Both the position numbers and the translations under genes were made by a program. From Sipunculus nudus (taxonomy: Eukaryota > Annelida > Sipuncula > Golfingiida > Sipunculidae), in the NCBI GenBank assembly GCA_026874595.1, contig CM049307.1:61966370-62030369 (forward strand): a stretch of DNA of 64,000 nt, in the 5' to 3' direction. This document shows positions 52,401-60,700 of the stretch, piece after piece. Each line of letters begins with the position of its first letter. Position 1 is the first letter of the stretch. The notes under the pieces were generated by a model. That model was not told where the DNA came from and made no database searches. It saw only the letters and a program-made list of their open reading frames with translations.

Positions 52401-54228
52401 TTCAATAAAGGGCGTCCAAAAAACCCAACACTCCTAAATAAACATAAATATGCAATGTAAGCTGCATGATATCAAATTGTGATCTAAATTAATATTGTAA
52501 ATAAAACATATGTTCAGTAATGAAGGACATTAATAACTAATTCCCCCTTCTGTTTGTAATCAACCTGGTGAAATAGCTAAACATACCAGCCACAGCAGCT
52601 TGTATGAACAGACCACTATCAGCAAGTTCAAGAACATTTATAAATGTCTCAGTCTGACTGCCTGTGTGGGCAGGTGGACTCACTAAGGACATATGGCCTG
52701 TTTTACATCTAGCGCTGTATGTTTTCATAGTTCCACTGCTGTTAGGAGCTTCTCGTTCACCAATTAACCACATCCCCATCATATAATTATCATTCAGGAC
52801 TGCACTATCTTGATGAAGGCAACTATATCTGTGCAAGACAGAGCAGGGATAATCTAAAAATATCTTGGGTTTGCTGCACCAACTAGTCTACAGATTTTGC
52901 ATTTTCATTTTACATTAATTGTCAGAGACATCAACAATTATACTGATTCTTGACAGAGCCATCAGTAGTCACAGTGAATTTAAATTTAACATACTTACCC
53001 TATCATAATGGATGCTGATGAATCAAGGTTAAAACGCTCACAGATAAAATACTGATTACAGTACAACTAACTTTATAGTTGACTCAAAAGGCATAATTAT
53101 TCTGTATCTGCCTGTACAAGACTAAAACAGCTATATCACCTACAATAAATTCATACCTTATGGATAACATATCCCTTGGCTTTTGTCTATGGATGTTTAG
53201 TATGAAAACCTGGCACTTAATTAATCAATACATACCCATCACCAGATATATCAGTTGCAGCAAAGCAAATACCTCAGTAAGAATGATCAATAAAACATGG
53301 GATGCTACATTTTAACTATTATCATGACTGATCAGTAAATCATTATTCCATACCATGTTCATCAATCCAAAGGTGACTATTACATTATTAACTATAACAT
53401 AACTGTTAAATTATTTAGTAAGAAGAGATTAAATTTTTACTTGGAAGTTATAAGGTATGCTATTGAATAGCAGTTTTTTAAATTGGCAGAACTAATTTTG
53501 ATGCAAAATGATGAATCTCAACACAACCTCAGAGAATGATGCACTGCCTGGAATGAATTCAACAAACATAGCAGATCATGTGACATCACTGTGCTTAGTA
53601 ACAAACCCCTCATTCCCAAAATGCAATCGACAAGTATTACAGGTTATGTGATGTCACTGTGTACAAAGAAAAACTACCTAAGAATGAAATCAACAAACAT
53701 AGCAGGTTGTATGCATCACTGAGCACAGTGATAACCCCCTCCCCCCCCCCCCCCTATGAAATCAACAAGCATCATGGGTTTATGTGATGTCACTGTGAAC
53801 AGTGATGCACTGCCCAGAAATGAAACTGACAACCAGGACCTTAGTTTGGTGAAGGTACCAATGCATGTGTTCACTTCAGTACAGTGTGAAAATATGGTGA
53901 TTATACATGGTTAGTTGCGTTAATAACATCTGATATGCTGCCCACAGGTCAACATGAAGGCAATACGGTACCAAACAAGTCAGTAACTTACATATAAATA
54001 CAGTCTTACCTCATCTTCTTGAGACCTGATATTAAGGTATCCAGGATGATGCACAATATCAGTGCTGAGGGCTGCGGGGGGATGTACGCACACATTGTTC
54101 TTACAGAAGATGATCTCTCCATCCAGGGGCGGGGGTTTGTTGGATGACGGGCTGCTCAGGCCGAGAAAGTTAGTAGCTTTACGAAAGAAGCTGCTGAAGG
54201 CCATGGTATCGAGCAACGGCAAGTCCAT
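31295..54228 (-). CDS. TBC1D16: TBC domain family member 16, Rab GTPase-activating protein, nine coding exons
   Basis: Exons 54228-54010, 41255-39815, 38805-38462, 37553-37405, 36606-36472, 35945-35759, 34205-34111, 32252-32024 and 31489-31295 join in frame to 2994 nt, 997 residues (human about 767; the excess is in the Ser/Pro-rich second exon). Conserved blocks: DGEIIFCKNNVCVHPP near the N-terminus, CGVFSVDLG and MRSLRLFY, a TBC domain at about 669-935 with the Arg-finger motif VEKDVVRTDR (Arg743) and Gln-finger GYSQ (Gln780), ALRIWEACWAHYQTDYFHLF, and the C-terminal CPYGG. By family knowledge TBC1D16 stimulates GTP hydrolysis by Rab4A-type endosomal Rabs. Odd point: the residue after the Gln finger is Glu, where homologues have Gly. 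The start may instead be the second ATG at 54204, which has the optimal context ACCATGG (989 residues). Confidence 0.95.
32024..32252 (-). CDS. TBC1D16: TBC1D16 exon 8, end of TBC domain
   Basis: 229 bp. WILLCFKREFPAPEALRIWE and ACWAHYQTDYFHLF are almost identical to the vertebrate protein. Ends MHMNGEVVLRK with donor AAG|GTCAGA. Only about 70 bp separates its acceptor from the 20-bp minisatellite at 32320. Confidence 0.95.
32320..33242. repeat. 20-bp minisatellite in TBC1D16 intron 7
   Basis: About 45 variant copies of CAGATTCACTGCTATTTTCC fill more than 900 bp with small indels. The three plus-strand ORFs here (Phe/Ile/Ser/Leu-rich) are translations of the repeat. It starts about 70 bp from the exon 8 acceptor. 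Confidence 0.92.
33243..34110 (-). other. TBC1D16 intron 7, remaining part
   Basis: AT-rich; no element recognised. Confidence 0.5.
34111..34205 (-). CDS. TBC1D16: TBC1D16 exon 7
   Basis: 95 bp. Acceptor GTACTTTCAG, donor CACAG|GTATG. Encodes MYLGELIRIMLPRFYKHLMK and then MQDGMALLFCHR, matching the human block that ends FCHRWLLLCF across the next junction. Confidence 0.93.
34206..35384 (-). other. TBC1D16 intron 6, first part
   Basis: AT-rich, with a short (ATTT)n at 34781-34796. No element or exon recognised. Confidence 0.45.
35385..35750. repeat. Dispersed repeat family D, copy 1, beside exon 6 donor
   Basis: Shares blocks with 53505-53995: atgaaactgacaac, gaaggt-ccat-g, aaggcaat-acgg, and taa-aacatataaa-acagt. 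It ends within about 10-20 bp of the exon 6 splice donor at 35759. Confidence 0.5.
35759..35945 (-). CDS. TBC1D16: TBC1D16 exon 6, Gln-finger exon with Gly-to-Glu change
   Basis: 187 bp. NILLNYAVANPQLGYSQEMS, then DLLSPVLAEV and YWCFVGLMQRTIFVSSPKD. Gln780 is the catalytic Gln finger. The next codon is GAG (Glu781), where the family motif has Gly (QGMSD). Acceptor CTCTTGCAG, donor CTG|GTATG. Confidence 0.93.
35946..36471 (-). other. TBC1D16 intron 5
   Basis: Intron of about 0.5 kb, AT-rich, nothing recognised. Confidence 0.6.
36472..36606 (-). CDS. TBC1D16: TBC1D16 exon 5, Arg-finger exon
   Basis: 135 bp. Gene-frame translation RDLMSTEEQERFWRSIQ, then CTVEKDVVRTDRSHPYF. Arg743 in DVVRT is the catalytic Arg finger of the TBC family. 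Two AGs are possible at the acceptor (ACAGAG); only the first keeps the frame. Donor CA|GTGAGT. Confidence 0.93.
36640..37085 (+). pseudogene. LINE reverse-transcriptase C-terminal relic (CR1/Jockey-like)
   Basis: In broken plus-strand frames I read HITPILKDLHWLTIQS*, then LDFKVLKHTYKALHG and later SSLLNNLPIHFREAF and SYKHSFETF. These match the typical end of non-LTR retrotransposon ORF2 (HITPILK-LHWLPV, YKALHG, WN-LP). The 3' tail has GCACTACATAAATGTGG, then ATAAATAAAG and an AT-rich end. Stops and frameshifts make it dead. It is antisense within TBC1D16 intron 4, close to the exon 5 acceptor. Confidence 0.7.
37405..37553 (-). CDS. TBC1D16: TBC1D16 exon 4, start of TBC domain
   Basis: 149 bp, split between reading frames of other ORFs but open in the gene frame: AVFFAGIDPGLRHEMWPFLL, then HYYPYKSTYEEREQIRNDKY. 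The Arg/Trp-Pro-Phe-Leu-Leu block is the first TBC helix. Acceptor CTTTCAG, donor AAAG|GTAC. Confidence 0.94.
37554..38461 (-). other. TBC1D16 intron 3
   Basis: AT-rich, with no recognised element. Confidence 0.6.
38462..38805 (-). CDS. TBC1D16: TBC1D16 exon 3
   Basis: 344 bp. Acceptor ATCATTTCAG, donor AAAG|GTAACA. Residues 554-668: GQMRSLRLFYNNDS..., SRESQYKILYFHHGGLDKL and LPDDQAHPEEGAY match the human pre-TBC region. It ends LTLRK at phase 0, just before the TBC domain. Confidence 0.95.
38925..39352 (-). repeat. Dispersed repeat family E with internal tandem units
   Basis: Three degenerate units of about 130-150 bp, each with tcaatctt--caaaatttt-atgg, caattgcttgaa-g-ttcttgaga, aatgcatgcaaaa and ccatattg-atttc. 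It ends in a (GACA)n tract (39305-39320) and TATATATAGGGCGCC, again a hairpin-like terminus. It lies in TBC1D16 intron 2. Confidence 0.5.
39815..41255 (-). CDS. TBC1D16: TBC1D16 exon 2, large Ser/Pro-rich region
   Basis: 1441 bp. Acceptor TTCGTGTATTCCAG, donor CTGG|GTAAGT. Residues 74-553. Begins VLGNTLILTWIPNS, matching the family, then about 430 residues of low-complexity Ser, Pro, Asp and Glu sequence that is probably disordered, then CGVFSVDL at the end. This exon accounts for most of the extra length over the human protein. Confidence 0.95.
41256..43367 (-). other. TBC1D16 intron 1, 3' part
   Basis: AT-rich, with an 11-C run at 42154-42164 and a GT-rich run near 41930-41942. No exon recognised. 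Confidence 0.45.
43368..44509 (-). mobile_element. Helitron-like family B, copy 3, degenerate, with nested family A fragment
   Basis: On the minus strand it starts A|TCCCCAGACAAACTCGAGG (44509) and ends at a decayed CTAG (gtag at 43371-43368) after ATCTCAGATGCCAAGAAAT. An internal segment of about 320 bp (ggtcatgaccccaattta, then cccataacccatatc, ctgtccattagtttt) is present twice. The family A 3' end (43436-43521) is embedded near its 3' end. Confidence 0.55.
43436..43521 (-). mobile_element. Helitron-like family A, copy 4, 3'-end fragment
   Basis: 86 bp with CTAG at 43439-43436, the hairpin GTAGTCGC...CAACTAC and the sequence up to ATCCATGCCTCACTTC. The rest of the element is missing. Confidence 0.65.
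44510..45612 (-). other. TBC1D16 intron 1, spacer
   Basis: A plus-strand ORF of 159 codons lies at 44710-45189, with a repeat-like internal phrase (ccagattttt, ggctggca). I recognise no protein family in it and see no supporting splice sites, so I treat it as non-coding. Confidence 0.35.
45613..47352 (-). mobile_element. Helitron-like family B, copy 1, with AGGTCA half-site arrays
   Basis: 1740 bp. 5' end (minus) A|TCCCCAGACAAAGTC with stem to GGGGATACTATGTTTTC and a CCG tract; 3' end hairpin TGGCACC-TGC-AGTGCCA, then AGAAATGTCTAG|T. Inside are about three intervals of a 282-289 bp tandem unit (anchors at 45810, 46097, 46386 and 46668). Each unit carries AGGTCAAAGGTCAAGGTCA or a variant. A 13-C run lies at 45663-45675. 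It sits in TBC1D16 intron 1. Confidence 0.78.
47353..48239 (-). other. TBC1D16 intron 1, GC-richer patch
   Basis: 47690-47970 is richer in GC and has ORFs on both strands (93 codons plus, 66 codons minus). No family or splice-site pair recognised. Confidence 0.25.
48240..48352. repeat. Retroposon-type 3' tail with (AAT)n
   Basis: Sequence of the type gcctttatta, then gggctttataaatttat, followed by (AAT)n at 48331-48350. This resembles the 3' end of LINE/SINE families with trinucleotide tails; the body is not recognisable. Confidence 0.4.
48955..49166 (-). repeat. Repeat family F, hairpin-headed
   Basis: On the minus strand it starts TTACCTCCACCAAGGAGGTTA, a stem ACCTCC/GGAGGT, followed about 20 bp later by GTCTGTCTGTTGGTTGG. 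This head type is a recurrent repeat terminus in invertebrate genomes. The left boundary is uncertain. Confidence 0.5.
49178..49705 (-). mobile_element. Helitron-like family A, copy 5, 5'-truncated
   Basis: CTAG at 49181-49178, the 3' hairpin, and the first repeat modules with GGTGGCGCCACC at about 49482. The 5' head is absent. It lies next to the family F head. Confidence 0.65.
49706..52586 (-). other. TBC1D16 intron 1, mid part
   Basis: 49720-50130 is slightly GC-richer with short ORFs on both strands, unrecognised. (ATA)n at 51304-51325. The rest is AT-rich. Confidence 0.35.
52587..52828 (-). other. Candidate unassigned exon
   Basis: A 242-bp minus-strand segment lies between a good acceptor (CTCTGTCTTGCACAG) and a good donor (GCTG|GTATGT). 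It is open throughout in one frame: YSCLHQDSAVLNDNYMMGMW..., ...SGLFIQAAVA. Length modulo 3 is 2, so it cannot be an in-frame cassette between TBC1D16 exons 1 and 2, both phase 0. I do not recognise the protein. It may belong to a nested gene, be a poison exon of TBC1D16, or be chance. Confidence 0.3.
53505..53995. repeat. Dispersed repeat family D, copy 2, with tandem units, beside exon 1 donor
   Basis: Four degenerate units of about 75-80 bp (atgaaatcaacaaacat, agcaggttatgtgatgtcac, tgtg-acagtgatgcactgcc), then a single-copy part shared with 35385-35750. A 14-C run lies at 53741-53754. The end lies about 15 bp from the TBC1D16 exon 1 donor at 54010. Confidence 0.6.
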
Positions 54229-54263
54229 CCCGGAGGCCGTCAGAACCTCTCTACATCATGGGT
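54010..54263 (-). CDS. TBC1D16: TBC1D16 first coding exon with 5' UTR part and a two-codon uORF
   Basis: Acceptor TTTCTCCTGTAG ends at 54264, so an upstream non-coding exon must exist; I could not locate it. The exon begins with ACCC then ATG ATG TAG (54259-54251), a minimal upstream ORF, 22 nt before the first candidate start at 54228 (GGGATGG). A second in-frame ATG at 54204 (ACCATGG) aligns better with the human start. Coding bases 54228-54010 give 73 residues including DGEIIFCKNNVCVHPP. Donor GAG|GTAAGA. Confidence 0.88.
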
Positions 54264-54372
54264 CTACAGGAGAAAAAAATAAATCATAGATTATATATTG
54301 GTGAATGAAAAACCTCAAGTTCTATCCCCTGGGCTGTCAGAACCTCTCTTCATCCTGGGTCTACAAGGAAAA
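54218..54372 (-). repeat. Tandem duplication of the TBC1D16 exon 1 start, 97-bp offset
   Basis: 54313-54372 repeats 54218-54275 (gtcagaacctctct-catc, tgggtctaca). The upstream copy keeps an acceptor-like CTTGTAG|ACCC, but its ATG is changed to ATA and the short uORF is lost. Confidence 0.75.
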
Positions 54373-57300
54373 ATGGAATATATATAATACACTAGATGAA
54401 CTAAAAATATCAAGAAGAAAAGTAACAAGAAGAAAAGGTAGAGGAAGGAAGTTCACAAATAAGGTCACACAAAGGAGCAGCACACTGAAAGTCACAGGAA
54501 CTGAAAAGTGATAAATATAAGTCCCAACAAGCAAATTTACAGAATTTTTGTCCCCTGCTTCTGCCTCTTGTTATTTTAACTTCCTGTGATCTTCATGCTT
54601 GCCTTCCCAATATGTTTTAGTTTTTATTTTTCCCCTGAAGATATCTCCTCATGTAATAGTGCCTGTGTTTAAGTTTTCATTGTCCCCTGAAGATGTCTCA
54701 ACATGTCATAATTTTTTTTGTGAATTGGGAACAAAAGGGACATTTTTTGTTTGTTTGAAGAGCTGGTGATAATAAATGTTTAGACAGACACTCCAAAACC
54801 AATCCCAAGCAAAGTATGCATGAGAGCAATCACTGACCCAAATTTGAATGAAATCAGATTATATTTAGGAAAGTTACTGCATGTAAAGAAAACCTGACGG
54901 ACGGACGGACAGACAGACAGACAGACGGACAGACAACCCCAAATCAATGTCCCCCATTGCACAGAAGCGGGGGCAAAATGACACAAAGTTGAGCAGGCAA
55001 AATGTCATGAGAAATTAAGTCAAAATTTATATCAGGCAAGCGCTAAGCAGAAAAAGACATCATTTTTTCCTACTTTAAATTTGTTTTATTCTCAACTGTT
55101 ATCATGTCAGTCTCCCCTGTCCCCCATTTGTTTCAGGAACTATAGTGTAAGTTGAGCAAAGGGTGTATGATATATATACAGTTATAGGCTATATTAGCCA
55201 AGTTAGCCTCTTGACATGCAGTTAATTCTGGCTATTCAGTCTTGTATGCAAGGTCGAAATCAAAAGTCTGTTAACTGAAGAATACATATATATAAGCAAA
55301 TCAGTGTATAAAACATGATTTCTTCCATGAAACTTATTCTTTTACAGTTTTGAACACAACACTTTTAAAACTAACATTTCATTCCAAAATGGTAAAAAGT
55401 AAAATTTCTAAAGGATATGATTTTGCAAATGCTGTCATAAATATTTATGGTATAATTAATGAATTTGAAATATATTTTCTCATTTTAGTAGTTTAATCTG
55501 CAAAGTTTTACCCACCATATACCCCAAAGGAATTAAATGACTTCTATTATGAAGAACCACGCTTTTGAAGAATTCCTATAATGAACATAACTAAATACAT
55601 GTGAATTCCTAAGATATCTTTTACCTGTATAATATCCTTTGAATCTTTTCTTTACTATGTATACATGTACTTGTTACTTTTTATAATACAACTACACATC
55701 TGTCAGCTTATGAAATCTATAATCACCCTGTGTCCATTTCTTTGCTTATTAAAATATCTACAGGGTGACATGTGAAAACATGACATGTGATGTAAGTGTT
55801 CACAAACAAGGTTCCTTATTAAGAGGTGTCCCCAAAAGGTAACACCTTATAAATCAACATGTCAGTGAGTTTGATTCTCTAATCATGCATGTTCGGTCAT
55901 ATCTCATTGTTTTGGCAGCTGTCAACTTTACATTTAAAATTACCACTACATCTCATGTGCAATTACTTATAATAATTAAGGTAAAGGTAAACTGGATTTA
56001 TAGTAGTGGTTTGCCAATTAATAGATCAAATCGATGATTGGTAGTTTTCTTTCATAATCAATTAAATCGATTGCATTTTTGCATAATAGATTAACGGTGA
56101 CCCATGGGTCATGATGCTCAGCTAACTAATAAGACATTCACAAAACAAGTTTTATCATCTGAATGCCAAATTTTGTAGGTGGTATTCCTATTCAACTGAA
56201 GCTTATCTTGGAGGATTTGGGTAACAGAGACATAATTAAAGGTCTCTCAGGAGATTTAGGACCTCCTTGGATGTCAAGTAAGAAGATTCTAGGTGCATTG
56301 GTTACAATTTGTGCCCTGTTAACAGACAACCATATCTCTGAAGGTATCAAAAATAGAGAAAAAAATGTGTAATTTTTTTTTTAATCTAGGTGGCACCACC
56401 AGTCTGCAGGAACTTGTGAAACACTTCATGATCAATATGTGGAGCATGCTTTTTATTCTGTTTATCTGTCCATCTGTATCCTTCAATTGGCTGAAATGGT
56501 GCATGAACAATTAATTAACCTTTGTTACTACAATGGGCTAACTTAAAGAACTGAATACATATTTCAGTTGCCTTTGATTTGACAGAGGAAAAACTCAGAC
56601 AACTTCACTGCAACTTTCTTGTGCTTTTATGTGGCCTTCACCCATATTTTGTATGCAATGTCTCCATCACATGACACCTTGTGGATAACTAGATATCTAT
56701 TATATTCTTGTCACACCAAAGTGCACTACCTTTCTGCATCTACTAATATCTGAAATTTAGAACTTAATCCTTTTTTTGGCAAAATCATCTGGACCTGGAG
56801 TCAATCTTTTCTCATGAACCATCTGTTTGACCTCTATCCTTAGTCCAGGTAAACAAAAAAACAGATACAGGTGATTAAATTGGTTTAAAATGTTGTGGTT
56901 TTCACCTTCAAAATTATTTAATAAGGTTGGAGCCATACTCCCCTGAGCACTTACACAAAGTACCTTTTAAAAAGGATATATACTTAACAGATTGTTGTTA
57001 TGACCGATAAAGACACGACAGGTAATAAACTACATCCATGTTGTGTGACTATGAGCTATTTCATGTTAATTACAGCCTTTGAATCTTAAAATAACCTTTA
57101 AAATGTGTACTTTTGGGTAGAGTTCCTAAATTTATGGAAATTGGTTACCCAAGAATGCCACAAACTTGAAACATCACATAAGATTATAACTCCTGTACTA
57201 AATGCTGTGATAAAGGTTAGAATAATTATATTTTACACTGAACTGCACTTTATTCTTATTTTTTTCACTGACATTTGTCTGACAAACATGGAATCTGTTT

Positions 57301-57734
57301 TCAAAATAAATATAAAGTGGACTTTGCAGTTTGCTGTTTAAGGGTAAGAAATAGTTGAAAAATCCCTTAAGAAATGATCAAGTGATTGTGTATGACACAA
57401 CTGTATGCAAACGTTATAACAGAATGTAGGTGACCCTAGTAAATTTGAAAAAAGTTGGGTATGTATGGTCTGCATGCATGCAAACTTTCATGACATTTTA
57501 TTCACTAATACTGAAGAATGTACTGGCATAAAAGTAACACATAAATTATCAAGAAATAGCTGTTGCTTTGCAAAAGTGACTGCAGAAATTTTCATTTGTT
57601 GTGCAAGTTTAGCCTCTGAGAGATGATTTGGGCCAACTTTGGGGCTATGAATAGTGTTAGATTTCCATAAAGTATTTGAATTAATTAAAGTTTTGAAAAA
57701 TATTCAATACCAATCAGTAGGGAAGCAAGTATAA
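54373..57734. other. TBC1D16 upstream region (5' flank or 5' UTR intron)
   Basis: No exon recognised. Contains the hairpin-headed repeat at 54780-54980, a dispersed fragment at 56015-56090 shared with SAMD8 intron 3, and an AGGTGGCACCACC palindrome-type motif at 56389-56401 related to families A and B. Confidence 0.4.
54780..54980 (-). repeat. Hairpin-headed repeat with GACG/GACA tract (family G)
   Basis: (GACG)n(GACA)n at 54895-54936, followed by a stem tcccccattg...gcgggggca (about 54950-54976). Minus-strand order is stem, then GTCTGTCC tract, then body, the same plan as the other families. Confidence 0.5.
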
Positions 57735-60700
57735 CTAGACATTTCTTGGCACCGCAGGTGCCAGAGTATCCCCAGACATAGTAGGCCCCCACCCCCTTTA
57801 TAAATAGACCCCCATTTTTAGCAGCATATACTGACACTTGGCATATTTATTGTTTCTTCAATCTAACAATCCACAATCTTGTTGAAGATGTTGGTCCTGT
57901 GACCTTGATCTTTTTAAAGATGTGTCCTGTGACCTTGACCTTTGACCTCATGACCCCAAAATCAATTCTGGTCTTGCTTTTCCAATGGGACATATGCAAG
58001 TTTGAAATCTATACATCAATAAAGCAGGAATTATCACCCAGAAACTAATTTTTGGACAGATGGCTCCTGTGACCTTCACCTTTGACCTTGTGACCTCAAA
58101 TTTGATAGTGTTCTTTCTCATTTGGCAGGAAAACTATATGTGCAAGATGAAAGATCTGAGATGAAATGTTTGGCTGAAAATGCATCCACATCTTTTTAAA
58201 GATGTGTCCTGTGACCTTGACCTTTGACCTCATGACCCCAAAATCAATTTGGGTCTTGCTTTTCCAATGGGACATATACAAGTCAAGTTTGAAATCCATA
58301 CATCAATAAAAGCAGGAATTATCATCCAGAAACTAATTTTGGGACAGATGGCTCCTGTCACCTTCACCTTTGACCTTGTGACCTCAAAATTGATAGGGGT
58401 CTTCCACTCTTGGCAGGTGAACTATATGTGCAAGATGAAAGAACTGAGATGAATTGTTTGGCTGAAAATGCATCCACAATCTTTTTAAAGAGGTTTCCTG
58501 TGACCTTGACCTTTGACCTCATGACCCCAAAATCAATTCAGGTCTTGCTTTTCCAATGGGTCAAATTCAAGTCAAGTTTGAAATCCTAAATCAATAAAAG
58601 AAGGAATTATCATCCAGAAACTAATTTTTGGACAGATGGCTCCTGTGACCTTCACTTTTGACCTTGTGACCTCAAAATTGATAGGGTTCTTCCTCTCTTG
58701 GCAGGTGAACTATATGTGCAAGATGAAAGGTCTGAGATGAAATGTTTGGCTGAAAATGCATCCACATCTTTTTAAAGGTGTGTCCTGTGACCTTGACCTT
58801 TGACCTCATAACCTCAAAATCACTTTGGGTCTTGCTTTTCCAATAGGACATATACAAGTCAAGTTTGAAATCCATACATCAATAAAAGCAGGAATTAACA
58901 TCCAGAAACTGAATTTTGGACAGATGGCTCCTGTGACCTTCACCTTTGACCTTGTGACCTCAAAATTTATATGGGTCTTCCACTCTTGGCAGGTGAACTA
59001 TATGTGCAAGATGAAAGATCTGAGATGAATTGTTTGGCTGAAAATGCATCCACAATCTTTTTAAAGAGGTTTCCTGTGACCTTGACCTTTGACCTCATGA
59101 CCCCAAAATCAATTCAGGTCTTGCTTTTCCAATGGGTCGAATACAAGTCGAGTTTGAAATCCATACATCAATAAAAGAAGGAATTATCATCCAGAAACTA
59201 ATTTTTGGACAGATGGCTCTTGTGACCTTCACCTTTGACCTTGTGACCTCAAAATTGATAGGGTTCTTCCTCTCTTGGCAGGTGAACTATATGTGCAAGA
59301 TGAAAGATCTGAGATGAAATGTTTGGCTGAAAATGCATCCACTCTTTTTAAAGGTGTGTCCTGTGACCTTGGACCTCATAACCTCAAAATCAATTTGGGT
59401 CTTGCTTTCCCAATGGGACATATATAAGTCAAGTTTGAAATCCATACATCAATAAAAGCAGGAATTATCATCCAAAAACTAATTTTTGGACGGATGGCTC
59501 CTGTGACCTTCACCTTTGACCTTGTGACCTCAAAATTGATAGGGGTCTTCCTCTATTGGCAGATGACTTATATGTGCAAGATGAAAGGTCTGAGATGAAT
59601 TGTTTGGCTGAAAATGCAGCCACATCTTTTTAAAGATGTGTCCTGTGACCTTGACCTTTGACCTCATGACCCCAAAATCAATTTGGGTCTTGCTTTTCCA
59701 ATGGGACATATATAAGTCAAGTTTGAAATCCATACATCAATAAAAGCAGGAATTATCATCCAGAAACTAATTTTTGGACAGATGGCTCCTGTGACCTTCA
59801 CCTTTGACCTTGTGACCTTTAAAACTGATAGGGGTCTTCCACTCTTGGCAGGTGAACTATATGTGCAAGATGAAAGATCTGAGATGAATTGTTTGGCTGA
59901 AAATGCATCCACAATCTTTTTAAAGAGGTTTCCTGTGACCTTGACCTTTGACCTCATGACCCCAAAATCAATTGGAGTCTTGCTTTTTCAATGGGACATA
60001 TATAAGTCAATTTTGAAATCATTACATCAATAAAAGCAGGAATTATCATCCAGAAACTAATTTTTGGACAGATGGCTCCTGTGGCCTTGACCTTTGACCT
60101 TGTGACCCCAAAATTTATATGGATCATCCATTATTGGCAAGTGAGCTATATATTCAAGATGGAAGACCTGGGATGAAAGTTTGGCTTAAAATGCATCCAC
60201 AGTATCTTTTAAAATGCCAGTCCAGTGACCTTGACCTTTGACCTCATGACCCTAGAACCTATAGGGTTCTTACTTTAGTGGTGGGCCATACATAAGTCAT
60301 GTTTGAAATCCATATGGCTATCAACACTGGAGATATCATAAGAGGTGTGTGATTTTCACCATATATGGCAATATTCAAGGTCAAGGCCACTATCATAGGA
60401 AAGGTCATGACCCCAATTTAAATAAACATCATCCCATAACCCATACCTATGTATATGCATAATATAAAAGAAATCTGTCCATTAGTTTTTGACTTATAAT
60501 GTTCACAGTGCTGTAAGGTGGCAATTTAGGGGGTATTAAACGGCACGAAAACAAGTAAAGAATAATAGGTGGCGCCACCAGTTTCTGAAACTTGACAACC
60601 CTATCCATGATCTTATTAACTTGATTTTGGGATAAATCCATGCAAGATTTCTTGAGATATTAAAGAATTTGTGTGATTTTCCCCAAAATTGGACCTATTC

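Noticed and set aside
57735-60033. Recurring ~67-residue ORFs (MDFKLDLYMSHWKSKT… and MGLAFPMGHIQVKFE…)
   Set aside because: They occur once per 288-bp unit of family B on both strands and are repeat translations, with no independent evidence of coding.
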